DNA of 37,100 nt from an uncultured bacterium (lineage in GTDB: Bacteria; Verrucomicrobiota; Verrucomicrobiia; CAIQCK01). Each line of letters opens with the position of its first letter. Position 1 is the first letter of the stretch. The stretch is from the NCBI GenBank assembly GCA_903870275.1, contig CAIQCK010000009.1, positions 1 through 37,100 of the forward strand, written 5' to 3'. Positions 24,801 through 34,100 of this stretch are shown piece after piece. A program made the translations under genes and the position numbers. The notes under the pieces were generated by a model, which was not told the origin of the DNA, did not search any database, and saw only the letters and a program-made list of their open reading frames with translations.

Positions 24801-25104
24801 GGACATTTACAACCCTTACTACACGGTGAGCCAGATTTGTGAGCTTCCCAATATGAACTACCTCTTCTCCGGCGACGGGACGCAAACTGCCACTACGGAC
24901 GCCGACAAGGAAGATACCATCCGCCGCATCATCGGCGTCCTGACCACCCGCGGCGATGTCTTCACAGTTCATGCGAACGGCTATTCGGACAGCGGCGAGG
25001 CCCGGGTCATGGCGGTCGTCGAGCGCATCTATGACCCACTTGCGACACAGCTTAGCGACCGAAACAAGTTCCGCATCCTCCAGATGCGCTGGATCAGCGA
25101 TTAG
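21817..25104 (+). CDS. Giant GspK/PilX-like pseudopilus protein / Verru_Chthon cassette protein A-like
   Basis: This 1095-residue protein starts at a GTG that overlaps the previous stop (GTGA). A leader of about 30 residues with the low-complexity SNTECWRLNTGTS is followed by RRGIALIITLTIMALLLILATAFVV. This is a PilX/GspK-type membrane segment, and it ends with NYRRRVEARQAALAGLDTGIAKM, a typical GspK/PilX continuation. FAFWIDDESSKINIS (near residue 230) fits the pattern WxDDESxKxN of the cassette A family as I remember it. The large rest is rich in Pro, Thr and Asn with beta-type repeats (WQPLDANVDMSTKPPTLTRW, FGRVNINTGGWHLG-like) and resembles an extracellular adhesin or tip domain. GspK is normally about 320 residues, so over 700 are extra. 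It is last in the operon. Confidence 0.8.
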   Translation: MKSRKNWSARRHLKSNTECWRLNTGTSRRGIALIITLTIMALLLILATAFVVNMRTERTVAFNYRRRVEARQAALAGLDTGIAKMARFYTDAEFVKGTVATMAGRFYYTNGVGATVTIPGVTTPASRWAYGFTNMLMFSWLLPGPQGVFSAGFTNWADKVNMNGGNFWWPQNVGQSGSYLPIANPSVNSYRAGAAGTSWGPDKAAIWAAYIPSNGNRGSYAKFAFWIDDESSKINISNAAAPDLSAAPFSVDNRTTNFWAVGTPAYPCGMIVQPDPIKHITKQLSTVDLSMLDVGKACPAYPYPVANGPWTDAATLSGIEALRNGSTWLPFQTPEEVLSLNNNLTMNDYQAVKSCLTAWSAEKTDFSHFFRTSAGAMIPRVNVGNPLNNQADGIGLYNFLTGSTSTNANLPLSTFMANSFGSSKPTYQNKYTDTQQPFLKGGPGQIAANIVSYLTDPTQGGVLASIPIGSGQNGTAGIASSPYEAKYTASPTAVPTGPCGLWKAAYMNEIAVSFVWQPLDANVDMSTKPPTLTRWQLWASVCVELINPYEIILPISNMSYREEYHILFDNSASQFKVTAACSPSPPPGPVLSSPPASLTFSGPVSPNNYSFVAVQTYTNLCQAWPVTPPTLPTNTPPAITTLNVTLPQQIRQTMWNGASGTTPADRYSIIDWYSVKTQGSVPSGYSGTPLTPTSLAPPKMTWSAAQPLPNAADAAFWIGNPTRVSIAKNDPRVHAWYDTKGAVTLGQAAPNCRNAVYNSANFSYDGDTEPTAPAANPPETRSNFAIANRGMRSVGELGFIHTGKPWRSLSMQYFGAQHDETGAIGSSNKAIPDWAIMDLFSVNSPPIYGRVNINTGGWHLGNHQTGAYQGSYPQCPTFEERKYFPVHPNLLADWPDASYQLRFNNLAFNSGNAFWNYFTIRMSAYNGYRYNTVTQPTLDVASVPLAAALGVIPNSLYRNRLANYISCYYHATNPGRTTFAPQGDFSDASFNANRGDIYNPYYTVSQICELPNMNYLFSGDGTQTATTDADKEDTIRRIIGVLTTRGDVFTVHANGYSDSGEARVMAVVERIYDPLATQLSDRNKFRILQMRWISD
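21858..21894. repeat. Low-complexity ACTGAAT/CTGGA repeats within the leader of the GspK-like gene
   Basis: The tract is made of related units: GAACACTGAATGCTGGAGG and then CTGAATACTGGAAC. It encodes the leader residues NTECWRLNTG. The repeat is imperfect and lies directly before the codons for RRGIALII. Confidence 0.7.
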
Positions 25105-25178
25105 CAACAGGTGTAGCTGGCTTTGCCCTTGTGGCAGCGGTTGATCTCCGGAGCCTGTCGGACTTGGATCGGGCGGCG

Positions 25179-25313
25179 AGGTGGATCGCGACCTCCGGGC
25201 GCGAAAAGCGCTGGGGAGCCAAAGGGCGGTGCTTGTGTTGAGCTTCTCGTTTTCCAAGAGTGACCTCTGTCCCTTGCCTGCTGCCAATCGCGCCCGAAGG
25301 TCGCGATCCACCT
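25179..25313. repeat. Long inverted repeat between the pseudopilus and signalling operons
   Basis: The arms at 25179-25204 and 25288-25313 are 26 bases long and complementary at 25 positions (AGGTGGATCGCGACC in the left arm), with an 83-base spacer. It lies about 75 bases after the end of the GspK-like gene. No T-run follows either arm, so a classical terminator is unlikely. Apart from this element and the operator-like pair at 25441-25481, I see no gene in the 480 bases between 25105 and 25584. Confidence 0.8.
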
Positions 25314-25440
25314 TTAGTAGTGCCGCCTTTGCACGGATTCATGGCTGGGACGCACCGCCGCCGGGCTATCGGCGGCATCTACGGCGCCTTCGGCCCGACG
25401 CGGGTGGGGGCAAGGATGGCCGCATGGCGGGGTTTCCGCC

Positions 25441-25481
25441 TAGGTTTTTTTCCTAAGGGGGCGTAGGTGTTTTCCCTATGG
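25441..25481. promoter_or_regulatory. Two operator-like elements, TAGG-N7-CCTA, upstream of the signalling operon
   Basis: Two 18-base copies, TAGGTTTTTTTCCTAAGG (25441-25458) and TAGGTGTTTTCCCTATGG (25464-25481), agree at 15 of 18 positions. Each is an inverted repeat with TAGG and CCTA arms around a 7-base T-rich centre, and the copies are spaced 23 bases apart. They lie 104 to 144 bases before the first start codon of the signalling operon, a sensible place for an activator or repressor site. The binding protein is unknown; the NarL-type regulator at the end of the operon is one candidate. Confidence 0.5.
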
Positions 25482-25584
25482 CGGTCGTCCAGAAACGCCG
25501 CTACAATCCCTGCGCGGTTGAAGCAGTCGTGACGGTTTTACACGTCGCGTCGAGAAGGAATGGCCGCGAGGTATTGAGAGATAC

Positions 25585-28500
25585 ATGAACTCCGACAAGG
25601 CTTCACTCGCCTTCGGGAACCGGCAGGGCAGGCGGCCCTTCCGGGTTTCACCGGACGCCGTTTCCACCGTCGCCGCCTTCGGGGTTTTCGGCATTGGCGC
25701 GCTGGTGCTGATCGGCTGGGCCTCCAACAACGCCGTTCTGAAGAGCCTCCAGCCCGGGTTGATTTCGATGAAGGCGAACTCCGCCGTCGCCTTCATGCTC
25801 ACGGGCCTCGCGCTGTGGCTCTTGCAGGCGAAGCGCGTCCGCGCGCGCGCGGGCCGCCACGCGGCCTGGGCGTGCGCGTCGGTCGTGGTGGCGCTGGGCC
25901 TGCTCACGTTCGCGGAGAATGTGTTCCGATGGGACCTGGGGATTGACCAACTGTTGTTCGCGGAACCCGCCGGCACGGCCCAGACGATTCATCCGGGCCG
26001 CATGGCGCCGACCACCGCGTTGAACTTCCTGCTGATCGGTGTGTCGCTGCTCCTGCTGGACGTGCGGATGCGTGGCGGGTATCGGCCGGCCCAGTTTCTG
26101 ATTGTTTGTGTCGGCATCATCTCGGGTGCGGCGTTGCTGGGCTATGTCTATGGCGTGTCGGTGCTGTTCTCGCCGAGCGCGGCGGTCAACCCGATGTCCG
26201 TCCCCGCGGCCGTGGCCGGCCTTCTCGCCTTCGCCAGTCTGCTCCTGGCCCGGCCGGGGCCGTGGCTGTTGGGGATCCTGACGGACGAAAAGCCCGGCAG
26301 TCTGATGGCGCGCCGGTTCTTCCTGCCGATCCTGCTGTTGCCTGCGGTGCTGGACGTGGTGCTGCTGTCGGGCCAGCACGCCGGACTCTACGATGACCAC
26401 ATCGCCGCGGCGGCTCATAACACGTTGATGACGGCCATCTTCATGGGGTTGGTGCTGGCGGCAGCCGCGTCGTTGAATCGAATCGAGGACAAACTCCGCG
26501 CCTCCGGCCCCGGCCAGGCGGGTGGGTCGTCATCGCGTTCCGCCATGCCGGAAGTCCGGCCGCCTGCGGGATTGTGGTCTGTCTGGACTGTCATATTGGT
26601 TGCCGCCGCCACGCTCCTGCGTCTGGGCTTCCTGCAACTGTTGGGCACGCGCGCCACTTACATCACTTTCTATCCTGCCGTGACGCTCGCCGCGTTGTAT
26701 GGCGGCCTGCCGGCGGGTTTGCTGGCCACGGTGCTGTCGGCCATGGTGGCGGATTACCTCTGGCTTCAGCCGGTGCACAGCTTCGCCATTACGGACCCGG
26801 CCGACTGGTTGAGCATTGCGATCTTCATCGCCAGCGGCACGCTGATCTCCATCGTCGCCGAGGCGATGCACCGCGCCCGCGCTCGCGCCAGCCAGGCCGA
26901 AACGCAGGCCCGCGTCGCCGCCGAACGCGAGCAGGCCGCGCAGGTGCTGAAGAAAGCTTACGACGAATTGGAAACACAGGTTCAGGAACGCACCGCCGAA
27001 TTGAAGCAAGCCAGCGCTTATAACCGCAGCTTGCTCGAAGCCAGTCTCGATCCTCTGGTGGCCATCGGCCCCGACGGCAGGATCACCGACGTCAACGCCG
27101 CCACCGAAATGGCGACGGGGTGCGGACGCGCCGTGCTGATTGGGACGGATTTCTCCGACTACTTCACCGACCCGGAAAAGGCACGCGCCAGTTACCAGCA
27201 GGTTTTTCGCGAAGGTTTCGTGCGCGACTATCCACTGGAGCTGCATCACCGCGACGGCCGCGTGACGCCCGTGCTCTACAACGCCTCCGTCTATCGCGAT
27301 GAGAGCGGCAACGTGACCGGCGTTTTCGCCGCCGCGCGCGACGTCACCGCGCAGAAGCGCGCCGAGGTGGCACTCCGCGAGAGCGAGCAACGGTATCGGA
27401 CTTTGTTCGAGACGATGGACGAAGGTTTTTGTGTGGCCGAGATGATCTACGACGCGAACGGCAAGCCGGTGGATTACCGCTTCGTGGAAATCAACCCGGC
27501 GTTCGAAAAGCACACCGGTCTCAAGAACGCGTTGGGCAAGACGATCCGCGAGATAGTCCCGAACCACGAGGCGCACTGGTTTGAGATTTACGGCCGGGTG
27601 GCCCGGACGGGCGAAGCGGTGCGGTTTGAGAGCCGCGCCGCCGCCATGAACCGTTACTACGACGTGTATGCGTCCCGCGTCGGCGGACCGGAGAGCCGAA
27701 GAGTCGCCATCCTCTTCAATGACATCACCGAGCGGAAGCGCAGTGAAGAGATCGTGCGCCAAGCCAGCGCCTACAACCGCAGCCTGCTGGAATCCAGCCT
27801 CGATCCGCTGGTGGCCATCGGCCCCGACGGCAAAATCACCGATGTCAACGCCGCCACCGAAATGGCGACGGGGCGCGGGCGTGCCGCGCTGGTCGAGACG
27901 GATTTCTCCGACTACTTCACCGACCCGGAAAAGGCGCGCGCCGGTTACCAGCAGGTTTTCCGCGAAGGTTTCGTGCGCGACTATCCGCTGGAACTGCGCC
28001 ACCGCGATGGGCGCGTCACGCCGGTGCTCTACAACGCCTCGGTTTATCGGGATGAGAGCGGCAAGGTCATCGGTGTGTTTGCCGCCGCGCGCGACATCAC
28101 CGAGCAGAAGCGCGCCCAGGAGGAAATCCGGCGTTTCACGGAAGACCTCCATCGCAGCAACCTGGATCTGGAGCATTTCGCCTATGTCGCCTCGCATGAT
28201 TTGCAGGAGCCGCTGCGCGTGGTGAGCAGTTTCTCGCAACTGCTGGGCCGGCGCTACCAGGGCAAACTCGACGCCGACGCGGACGAGTTCATCGCCTTCA
28301 TCGTGGACGCCGCCAAGCGGATGCAAACGCTGATCAACGACCTGCTGGCCTTCTCGCGGATCGGCACGCGCGGCAATCCGTTCGCGCCGGTGGAATGCGA
28401 GGCCATCCTCCGGGCCGCGCGGGAAAACCTCGACATGGCCATCGCCGAGAGCGGCGCGGTCATCACGCACGACCCGCTGCCGACGCTGCTGGCCGACCCG

Positions 28501-28842
28501 ACGCAGTTGACGCAGCTTTTCCAAAACCTGTTCAGCAACGCCATCAAGTTCCGCCGGCCGGAGGCGCCGCCGCGCATCCACGTCGTCGCCGCGCGCCAGG
28601 ACGGCGACTGGCGGTTGAGCGTGCGCGACAACGGCATCGGCATTGACCCGCAGTATTTCGAGCGTATCTTTATCATCTTTCAGCGCCTGCACGGCCGGGA
28701 GCAGTATCCCGGCACGGGCATCGGCCTGGCGGTCTGTAAAAAAATTGTCGAGCGGCACGGCGGCCGCATGTGGGTGGAGTCCGAATCCGGAACAGGCTCC
28801 ACCTTCCATTTCACCATTCCGGAAGGCAAAAAAGAACCATGA
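25585..28842 (+). CDS. Membrane-bound PAS sensor histidine kinase with DUF4118-like region
   Basis: This 1085-residue kinase has about eight membrane segments in residues 30-310. A DUF4118/KdpD-like four-helix region follows near 335-430 ([21 protein letters not shown], then [14 protein letters not shown]). Next come a coiled coil (430-475) and three PAS domains: PAS1 476-592, PAS2 595-722 and PAS3 726-842. The HisKA domain has [16 protein letters not shown] with the phospho-acceptor His871. The HATPase domain (966-1083) has [17 protein letters not shown] and [21 protein letters not shown]1 and PAS3 are almost identical. Autophosphorylation and transfer to the regulator encoded directly downstream, with which it overlaps by 4 bases (ATGA), is the likely role. 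The signal sensed is unknown. Confidence 0.92.
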   Translation: MNSDKASLAFGNRQGRRPFRVSPDAVSTVAAFGVFGIGALVLIGWASNNAVLKSLQPGLISMKANSAVAFMLTGLALWLLQAKRVRARAGRHAAWACASVVVALGLLTFAENVFRWDLGIDQLLFAEPAGTAQTIHPGRMAPTTALNFLLIGVSLLLLDVRMRGGYRPAQFLIVCVGIISGAALLGYVYGVSVLFSPSAAVNPMSVPAAVAGLLAFASLLLARPGPWLLGILTDEKPGSLMARRFFLPILLLPAVLDVVLLSGQHAGLYDDHIAAAAHNTLMTAIFMGLVLAAAASLNRIEDKLRASGPGQAGGSSSRSAMPEVRPPAGLWSVWTVILVAAATLLRLGFLQLLGTRATYITFYPAVTLAALYGGLPAGLLATVLSAMVADYLWLQPVHSFAITDPADWLSIAIFIASGTLISIVAEAMHRARARASQAETQARVAAEREQAAQVLKKAYDELETQVQERTAELKQASAYNRSLLEASLDPLVAIGPDGRITDVNAATEMATGCGRAVLIGTDFSDYFTDPEKARASYQQVFREGFVRDYPLELHHRDGRVTPVLYNASVYRDESGNVTGVFAAARDVTAQKRAEVALRESEQRYRTLFETMDEGFCVAEMIYDANGKPVDYRFVEINPAFEKHTGLKNALGKTIREIVPNHEAHWFEIYGRVARTGEAVRFESRAAAMNRYYDVYASRVGGPESRRVAILFNDITERKRSEEIVRQASAYNRSLLESSLDPLVAIGPDGKITDVNAATEMATGRGRAALVETDFSDYFTDPEKARAGYQQVFREGFVRDYPLELRHRDGRVTPVLYNASVYRDESGKVIGVFAAARDITEQKRAQEEIRRFTEDLHRSNLDLEHFAYVASHDLQEPLRVVSSFSQLLGRRYQGKLDADADEFIAFIVDAAKRMQTLINDLLAFSRIGTRGNPFAPVECEAILRAARENLDMAIAESGAVITHDPLPTLLADPTQLTQLFQNLFSNAIKFRRPEAPPRIHVVAARQDGDWRLSVRDNGIGIDPQYFERIFIIFQRLHGREQYPGTGIGLAVCKKIVERHGGRMWVESESGTGSTFHFTIPEGKKEP
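27010..28115. repeat. Duplicated PAS-domain coding segments (PAS1 at 27010-27360, PAS3 at 27762-28115)
   Basis: The two segments translate to 118-residue stretches that differ at about 13 positions by eye (near 89% identity); both contain [24 protein letters not shown] and [16 protein letters not shown]. The intervening PAS2 is unrelated in sequence. The DNA is also near identical over long runs. Confidence 0.9.
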
Positions 28843-29303
28843 CAAACTCCGAACGGCAAATCCGGCCCATTGACATCCTGCTCGTGGAAGACAGTTCCGC
28901 CGACGTGCGCCTCACGCGCGAGGCGCTCAAAGAGGCGAAAGTGGTCAACAACCTCCACGTCGTGCCGGACGGCGTGGCGGCCCTGGACTTCTTGCGCAAA
29001 CAAGGTCCCTATGCCGCCAGTCCGCGCCCCGATTTGATCCTGCTGGACCTGAACCTGCCCAAGATGGACGGACGGGAGGTGCTCGCCGACATCAAGAAGG
29101 ACCAGGACTTGAAGCGCATCCCGGTGGTGGTCCTCACCACCTCGCAAGCCGAGGAGGATGTCGTGCGCTCCTACAACCTGCACGCCAACGCTTACGTCAC
29201 CAAGCCGGTGGACCTGAAACAATTCCTGAGCGTCATCCGCGCCATCGAGGAGTTCTGGCTTGCCGTGGTGACGCTGCCGCCCGCCAACGGAAAGAAAAAA
29301 TAG
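28839..29303 (+). CDS. Single-domain response regulator, Rcp1-like
   Basis: This 154-residue protein is one receiver domain with no output domain. The phospho-acceptor is Asp70 ([10 protein letters not shown]), the acidic pocket is Glu17-Asp18 (LLVEDS), Thr100/Thr101 ([12 protein letters not shown]) is the switch position, and Lys122 (TKPVD) is the conserved lysine. [12 protein letters not shown] and [19 protein letters not shown] are typical of the Rcp1 group that pairs with phytochrome-like kinases. The start ATG at 28839 overlaps the kinase stop (ATGA), so translation is coupled. It probably takes the phosphate from the kinase encoded directly upstream and passes it on or acts by protein contact. 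Confidence 0.93.
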   Translation: MTNSERQIRPIDILLVEDSSADVRLTREALKEAKVVNNLHVVPDGVAALDFLRKQGPYAASPRPDLILLDLNLPKMDGREVLADIKKDQDLKRIPVVVLTTSQAEEDVVRSYNLHANAYVTKPVDLKQFLSVIRAIEEFWLAVVTLPPANGKKK

Positions 29304-29309
29304 ACCGCC

Positions 29310-31163
29310 GTGAAACTTCTCCTGGTCGAAGACAATCCGCCCGATGCCCGCCTGCTGCGCGAGACGCTGAAACAGGCGCCGGCGGGCGCTTTCCAGCTTG
29401 AGCACGCGACCCGGCTGGACGCGGCGCTCGAGCGTCTGCGCCAGGAGCCGTTCGACCTGGTGCTGCTGGACCTCGGCCTGCCCGATTCCCAGGGCATGGC
29501 ATCGGTGACGCGGATGCAGCAGGCCAACCCCGGCCTGCCGATGGTCGTGCTCACCGGTTTGAACGATCCGGGTGTCGCGCTCGAAGCCGTGCGCGCCGGC
29601 GCGCAGGACTACATTGTCAAAGGCCTCTTCGACGCCGAATTGCTCGCGCGGACCATTCGTTACGCGGTCGAGCGCAAGCGGGGCGAGGAGGAAATCCGCC
29701 GGCTCAACGCCGACCTGGAGCGTCGCGTGGTCGAGCGCACCGCGCAACTCCAAGTTGCCAACGACCAATTGCGCAAGGAAGTGGCCGAGCGCAAGCAGAC
29801 GGAGCAGAAAATCGCGCAATTGAATCAGGATTTGCAACACCGTGTTGCGGAGTTGGAAACGATTTTCGACACGTCGCCCATCGGCTTGGCCATCGCCGAA
29901 GACCCACAGGGACTCCACATCCGCGGCAATGCCGCCAATGAGCGGCTGGTCGGCGTGCCGCCCGGCGGCGAACTCTCCTTGAGAGGACCGCAGCGGACTG
30001 GCTACCGCGCGTTGCGGGACGGGCAGGAACTCCCCGTGGACGCGCTGCCCATACAGCAGGCCTGCCGCGGTGAAACTGTCACGGGCGACATCATGGATAT
30101 CGTGCGCCCCGACGGGAAGATTGTCACACTCTACTGTTCTGCCGCGCCGTTGCTCGATGAGCGGGGCCGGCCGCGCGGGGCGGTTGGCGCGTTCATGGAC
30201 CTCTCGGAACTCAAGCGCGCCGAAAATGCGTTGCGCGAGAGCGAGGAGCGGCTGCGGCTGCTGAGCGACAACCTGCCCGACAGCGCCGTCTATCAATACG
30301 TCCACGAACTCGACGGCCGGCCGCGTTTCCTTTACATCAGCGCCGGTATCGAGCGGCTCAACGGCGTCACTGTGGAGGAGGTGTTGCGCGATGCCTGCAC
30401 GCTGCACCGGCAGATGCCGCCGGAATATGTCGAGCGGCTTGTCGAGGCCGAGGCGCGCAGCAAGCGCGACCTGACCGACTTCGACATGGAGCTGCCCATG
30501 CGCCGGCCCGACGGCGAGCTGCGATGGATGCGGTTGCACTCGCGCCCGCGCCGGCTGCCCGACGGCCGCACCCTCTGGGACGGCGTGCAGGCCGACATCA
30601 CCCCGCGCAAGCAGGCGGAAGCCGAGCGGCAGAAGTTTGTTTCCCTGGCCGACCACAGCACTGAGTTCATCGGCATGTGCGACATGGATTTCAAGCCGCT
30701 GTATATCAACGCCGCCGGCTTGCAGCTCGTCGGGCTGGAGTCGTTGGAGCAAGCCGCCTCGGAGCGTGTGCAGGACTTCTTCTTCCCCGAAGACCAGCCG
30801 ATGATAACGCACGAGTTTTTCCCGAAGGTGCTGCGCGAAGGCCGGGGCGAACTGGAGGTGCGCTTCCGGCATTTCAAGACCGGCGCGCCGCTCTGGATGA
30901 TCTACAACGTCTTCCAGGTCAAGGGCGAGGACGGCCAGGTCCTCGGCTTCGCCACCGTCAGCCGCGACATCACCGAGCGCAAGCGCACGGAGGAGCGGGT
31001 GCGGGCGAGCCGCGACGAGTTGGAGCGCTTCAACCGTCTCCTGGTTGGCCGCGAAGCGCGGATGATCGAAATCAAGAAGGAGATCAACGCGCTCCTCGTC
31101 GCCGACGGTCAGCCGAAACGCTATCCGCTGGAGTTCGAGGAGGAGACCCCGCAACGCCCATGA
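29310..31163 (+). CDS. Response regulator receiver plus multi-PAS protein without output domain
   Basis: This 617-residue protein starts with a GTG 6 bases after the upstream stop. Residues 1-118 form a receiver domain with Glu7-Asp8 (LLVEDN), the phospho-acceptor Asp54 (LVLLDLGLP) and Lys near 104 (YIVKGLF). A coiled coil with ERRVVERTAQLQVANDQLRK spans 118-175. Three PAS domains follow: about 178-300 (ELETIFDTSPIGLAIAE), 305-435 (RLLSDNLPDSAVYQY) and 440-560 (FVSLADHSTEFIGMCDMDF). The C-terminal 50 residues are helical and basic. No histidine kinase, cyclase, GGDEF or DNA-binding domain is seen. The gene overlaps the next (ATGA). A link between the two kinases is an attractive idea but is inference. 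Confidence 0.9.
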   Translation: MKLLLVEDNPPDARLLRETLKQAPAGAFQLEHATRLDAALERLRQEPFDLVLLDLGLPDSQGMASVTRMQQANPGLPMVVLTGLNDPGVALEAVRAGAQDYIVKGLFDAELLARTIRYAVERKRGEEEIRRLNADLERRVVERTAQLQVANDQLRKEVAERKQTEQKIAQLNQDLQHRVAELETIFDTSPIGLAIAEDPQGLHIRGNAANERLVGVPPGGELSLRGPQRTGYRALRDGQELPVDALPIQQACRGETVTGDIMDIVRPDGKIVTLYCSAAPLLDERGRPRGAVGAFMDLSELKRAENALRESEERLRLLSDNLPDSAVYQYVHELDGRPRFLYISAGIERLNGVTVEEVLRDACTLHRQMPPEYVERLVEAEARSKRDLTDFDMELPMRRPDGELRWMRLHSRPRRLPDGRTLWDGVQADITPRKQAEAERQKFVSLADHSTEFIGMCDMDFKPLYINAAGLQLVGLESLEQAASERVQDFFFPEDQPMITHEFFPKVLREGRGELEVRFRHFKTGAPLWMIYNVFQVKGEDGQVLGFATVSRDITERKRTEERVRASRDELERFNRLLVGREARMIEIKKEINALLVADGQPKRYPLEFEEETPQRP

Positions 31164-34100
31164 GCAGCGAAGAGACTCATTCTCTCAGCAGCCGGGGCAA
31201 CGAGGCGGATGCGTCGCCAATGACAAGCCCATCCGCCGCCTTGCGTCGGCGGCCGCACGGGACGGAGATGCACGAGGAACTGCAACTCATTCTGGATTCG
31301 TCGCCCGCGATGATCTTCTACAAGGACCGGGAGAACCATTTCCTGCGGGTGAACCGGGCTTTCGCTGAGAGCATGGGCAGGAGCAAGGACCAGTTGGAAG
31401 GCCGTTCGCTCTTCGACCTCTACCCGCGCGAGCAGGCAGAGGCTTTTTGGAAGGACGATCAGGAGGTCATGGCGTTGGCCAAACCCAAGCTTGACATCGT
31501 CGAGCCGATGCAGACCCCCGCCGGCCTGCGTTGGGTGCAAACCAGCAAGGTTCCCAGCCTCGATGCCGAAGGCAACGTCATGGGCGTCATCGGTTTCGCT
31601 GTGGACATCACCGAGCGTCGGCAGGCGGAGGAATCGGTGCGCAAGAGCGAACGGCGGTTTCGGACGATGGCCGACGCCATACCGCAACTGGCCTGGATCG
31701 CCAACGCCGATGGTTGGATTCACTGGTATAACCGCCGCTGGTATGAATACACCGGCACGACGCCGGCCCAGATGGAAGGCTGGGGTTGGCAGAGCGTCCA
31801 TGATCCCGGCACGTTGCCCGGCGTGATGGAGCGATGGAAGGTCTCGCTTGCCAGCGGCGAGCCGTTTGACATGACTTTTCCCTTGCGCGGCGCCGACGGC
31901 ATCTTTCGCCCGTTCTTGACGCGCGTGATGCCGTTGAAAGATGAATCAGGCCGCGTGCTCCAGTGGTTCGGCACCAACACCGATGTCTCCGAGCGCCAAC
32001 AGACCGAGGAGGCATTGCGCGAGAGCGAGGCGCGGCTGAAGCGGGCGGAGGAGCTCGCGCACCTGGGCAGTTGGGATCTGGACCTCGTCAGCAACGAGTT
32101 GAAATGGTCCGACGAGGTCTATCGCATCTTCGGGCTGCAGCCGCAGGAGTTTGCCGCCACCTATGAGGCGTTTCTGGAACGGGTGCATCCGGAGGACCGC
32201 GCGGCGGTGGACACCGCCTATTCCGGTTCAGTCCGCGACGGCCGCGACAGCTACGAGATCGAGCACCGGATCGTGCGGCAAACCAGCGGCGAGATTCGGT
32301 GGGTCCACGAGAAATGCCAGCATCTTCGCAACGCCGACGGAAAAATCGTCCGTTCTCTTGGCATGGTGCACGACATTACCGGGCGCAAACGGGCCGAGGA
32401 GGAGCAGCGCCGGGCCGCGGCGGAGTTGCAGGCGGCCAACGCGTCGTTGCAGGAGTCCCGCCGCGCCGCCATGAACCTGATGGAGGATGCCGTCGCCGCG
32501 CGCGAGCAAGCCGAGCAGACCGGCGCCGCCCTGCGCCAGACCGAGGAACGGATGCGGCTGGCCGCCGAGGCGGCGGAACTGGGCATGTGGGAAGCGGACC
32601 CCGTCACCGGCGCTTTGAACTGGTCGGACCGCGCGCGGATGATCTTCGGCGTCGCTGCCGACGCGCCGATAGATCATCAGGTTTTTCTGAAGTGCCTGCA
32701 TCCCGACGACCGGGAGCGCATGCTTGCGGCCCGGCAGCGCGCGCTGGACCCGGCGGGCGACGGCCGCTACGAAGTGGAATATCGTGTCCTCTGGTCCGAC
32801 GGCACGGTGCGATGGGTGGTCGCCAGAGGCCGCGCGTTCTTCAGCACGGTGAAGGGCGAGCGCCGCGCCATCCGCTTCGTCGGCACCGTCAGGGACGTGA
32901 CCGCGCGAAAGCTGGCCGACCTGGACTTGCGCCGCAGCCGGGAGCGTTTCCAGTTGCTCTCCACCGTCACCGCCCGGTTGCTGACCGCGGAGAACCCGCA
33001 GACCATCGTCAACGAGCTGTGCACGGCGGTCATGGAACATCTCGATTGCCAGGCGTTCTTCAACTTCGTCGTGGAGAAGGCTCCTGTAGCGGCGGCCTCC
33101 GACCGCCATCCGACTGTAGCGGCGGTCTCTGACCGCCGAGAAGACGCTGACGGAGAATCACAAAGCCGGCGGTCAGAGACCGCCGCTACAGGGGCCGGCA
33201 ACGGCTCCGCGCCGAACGGCCGGCTGCACCTCAACGCTTACGCCGGCATTTCCGCCGGGGAGGCACGCAAGCTCGAATGGCTCGACTTCGGCGTGGCCGT
33301 TTGCGGCTGCGCGGCGCAGGGCCAATGCCGCATCGTGGCGGAGGACATCCAGCATACGCCCGACCCCCGCACGGAGTTGGTCAAGGGCTACGGCATCCAG
33401 GCGTATGCCGCGCATCCGTTGATGACGGAAGGGCGGCTGCTTGGCACGCTGTCGTTCGGCACGACGCAGCGGGCGCGGTTTGCCGACGACGAGCTGGCGT
33501 TGATGAAGACGGTGGCCGACCAGGTGGCCGTGGCGATGGACCGGATGCAGACGGCGCACACGTTGCGCCGGCTCAACCGCACGCTCAACGCCCTCAGCAA
33601 GAGCGACCGCGCCATGATGCGCGCCGAGTCGGAAACGGTGTATCTGGCGGAGGTCTGCAAGAACATCGTCGAGGACTGCGGCCACGCGATGGTCTGGATC
33701 GGTTACGCCGAGGAAGACGAGGCCAGCAGCGTCCGGCCCGTGGCCAGCGCCGGTTTCGAGGAAGGCTATCTCGAAACGCTCCGCGTCACCTGGGCCGACA
33801 CCGAGCGCGGACGCGGTCCGACCGGCACGGCCATCCGCACCGGCAAGCCCTGCGTGTGCGCAGACTTGCTCACCGATCCGAGGCTCGCCCCGTGGCGCGA
33901 TGAGGCCGTCAAGCGCGGCTATGCCTCGTCGCTGGCGCTGCCGCTGACCGCCGAGGGCAAGACCTTCGGCTCCATCACCATTTATTCACCCAAGCCGGCG
34001 GCGTTCCATGAAGATGAGATCGTGTTGCTCGGCCAACTGGCCGACGACCTGGCCCACGGCATCCACATGCTCCGGTTGCGCAAGGCCCGCGAGGCGTTCC

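Noticed and set aside
25179..25313. Possible insertion sequence bounded by the 26-base inverted repeat
   Set aside because: The 83-base interior is too short for a transposase and has no coding content; no target-site duplication is evident.
26530..31154. Two long minus-strand open frames (771 and 824 codons) opposite the kinase genes
   Set aside because: They have no domain signature and lie antisense to clear PAS, HisKA and receiver domains. They result from codon bias in high-GC DNA.
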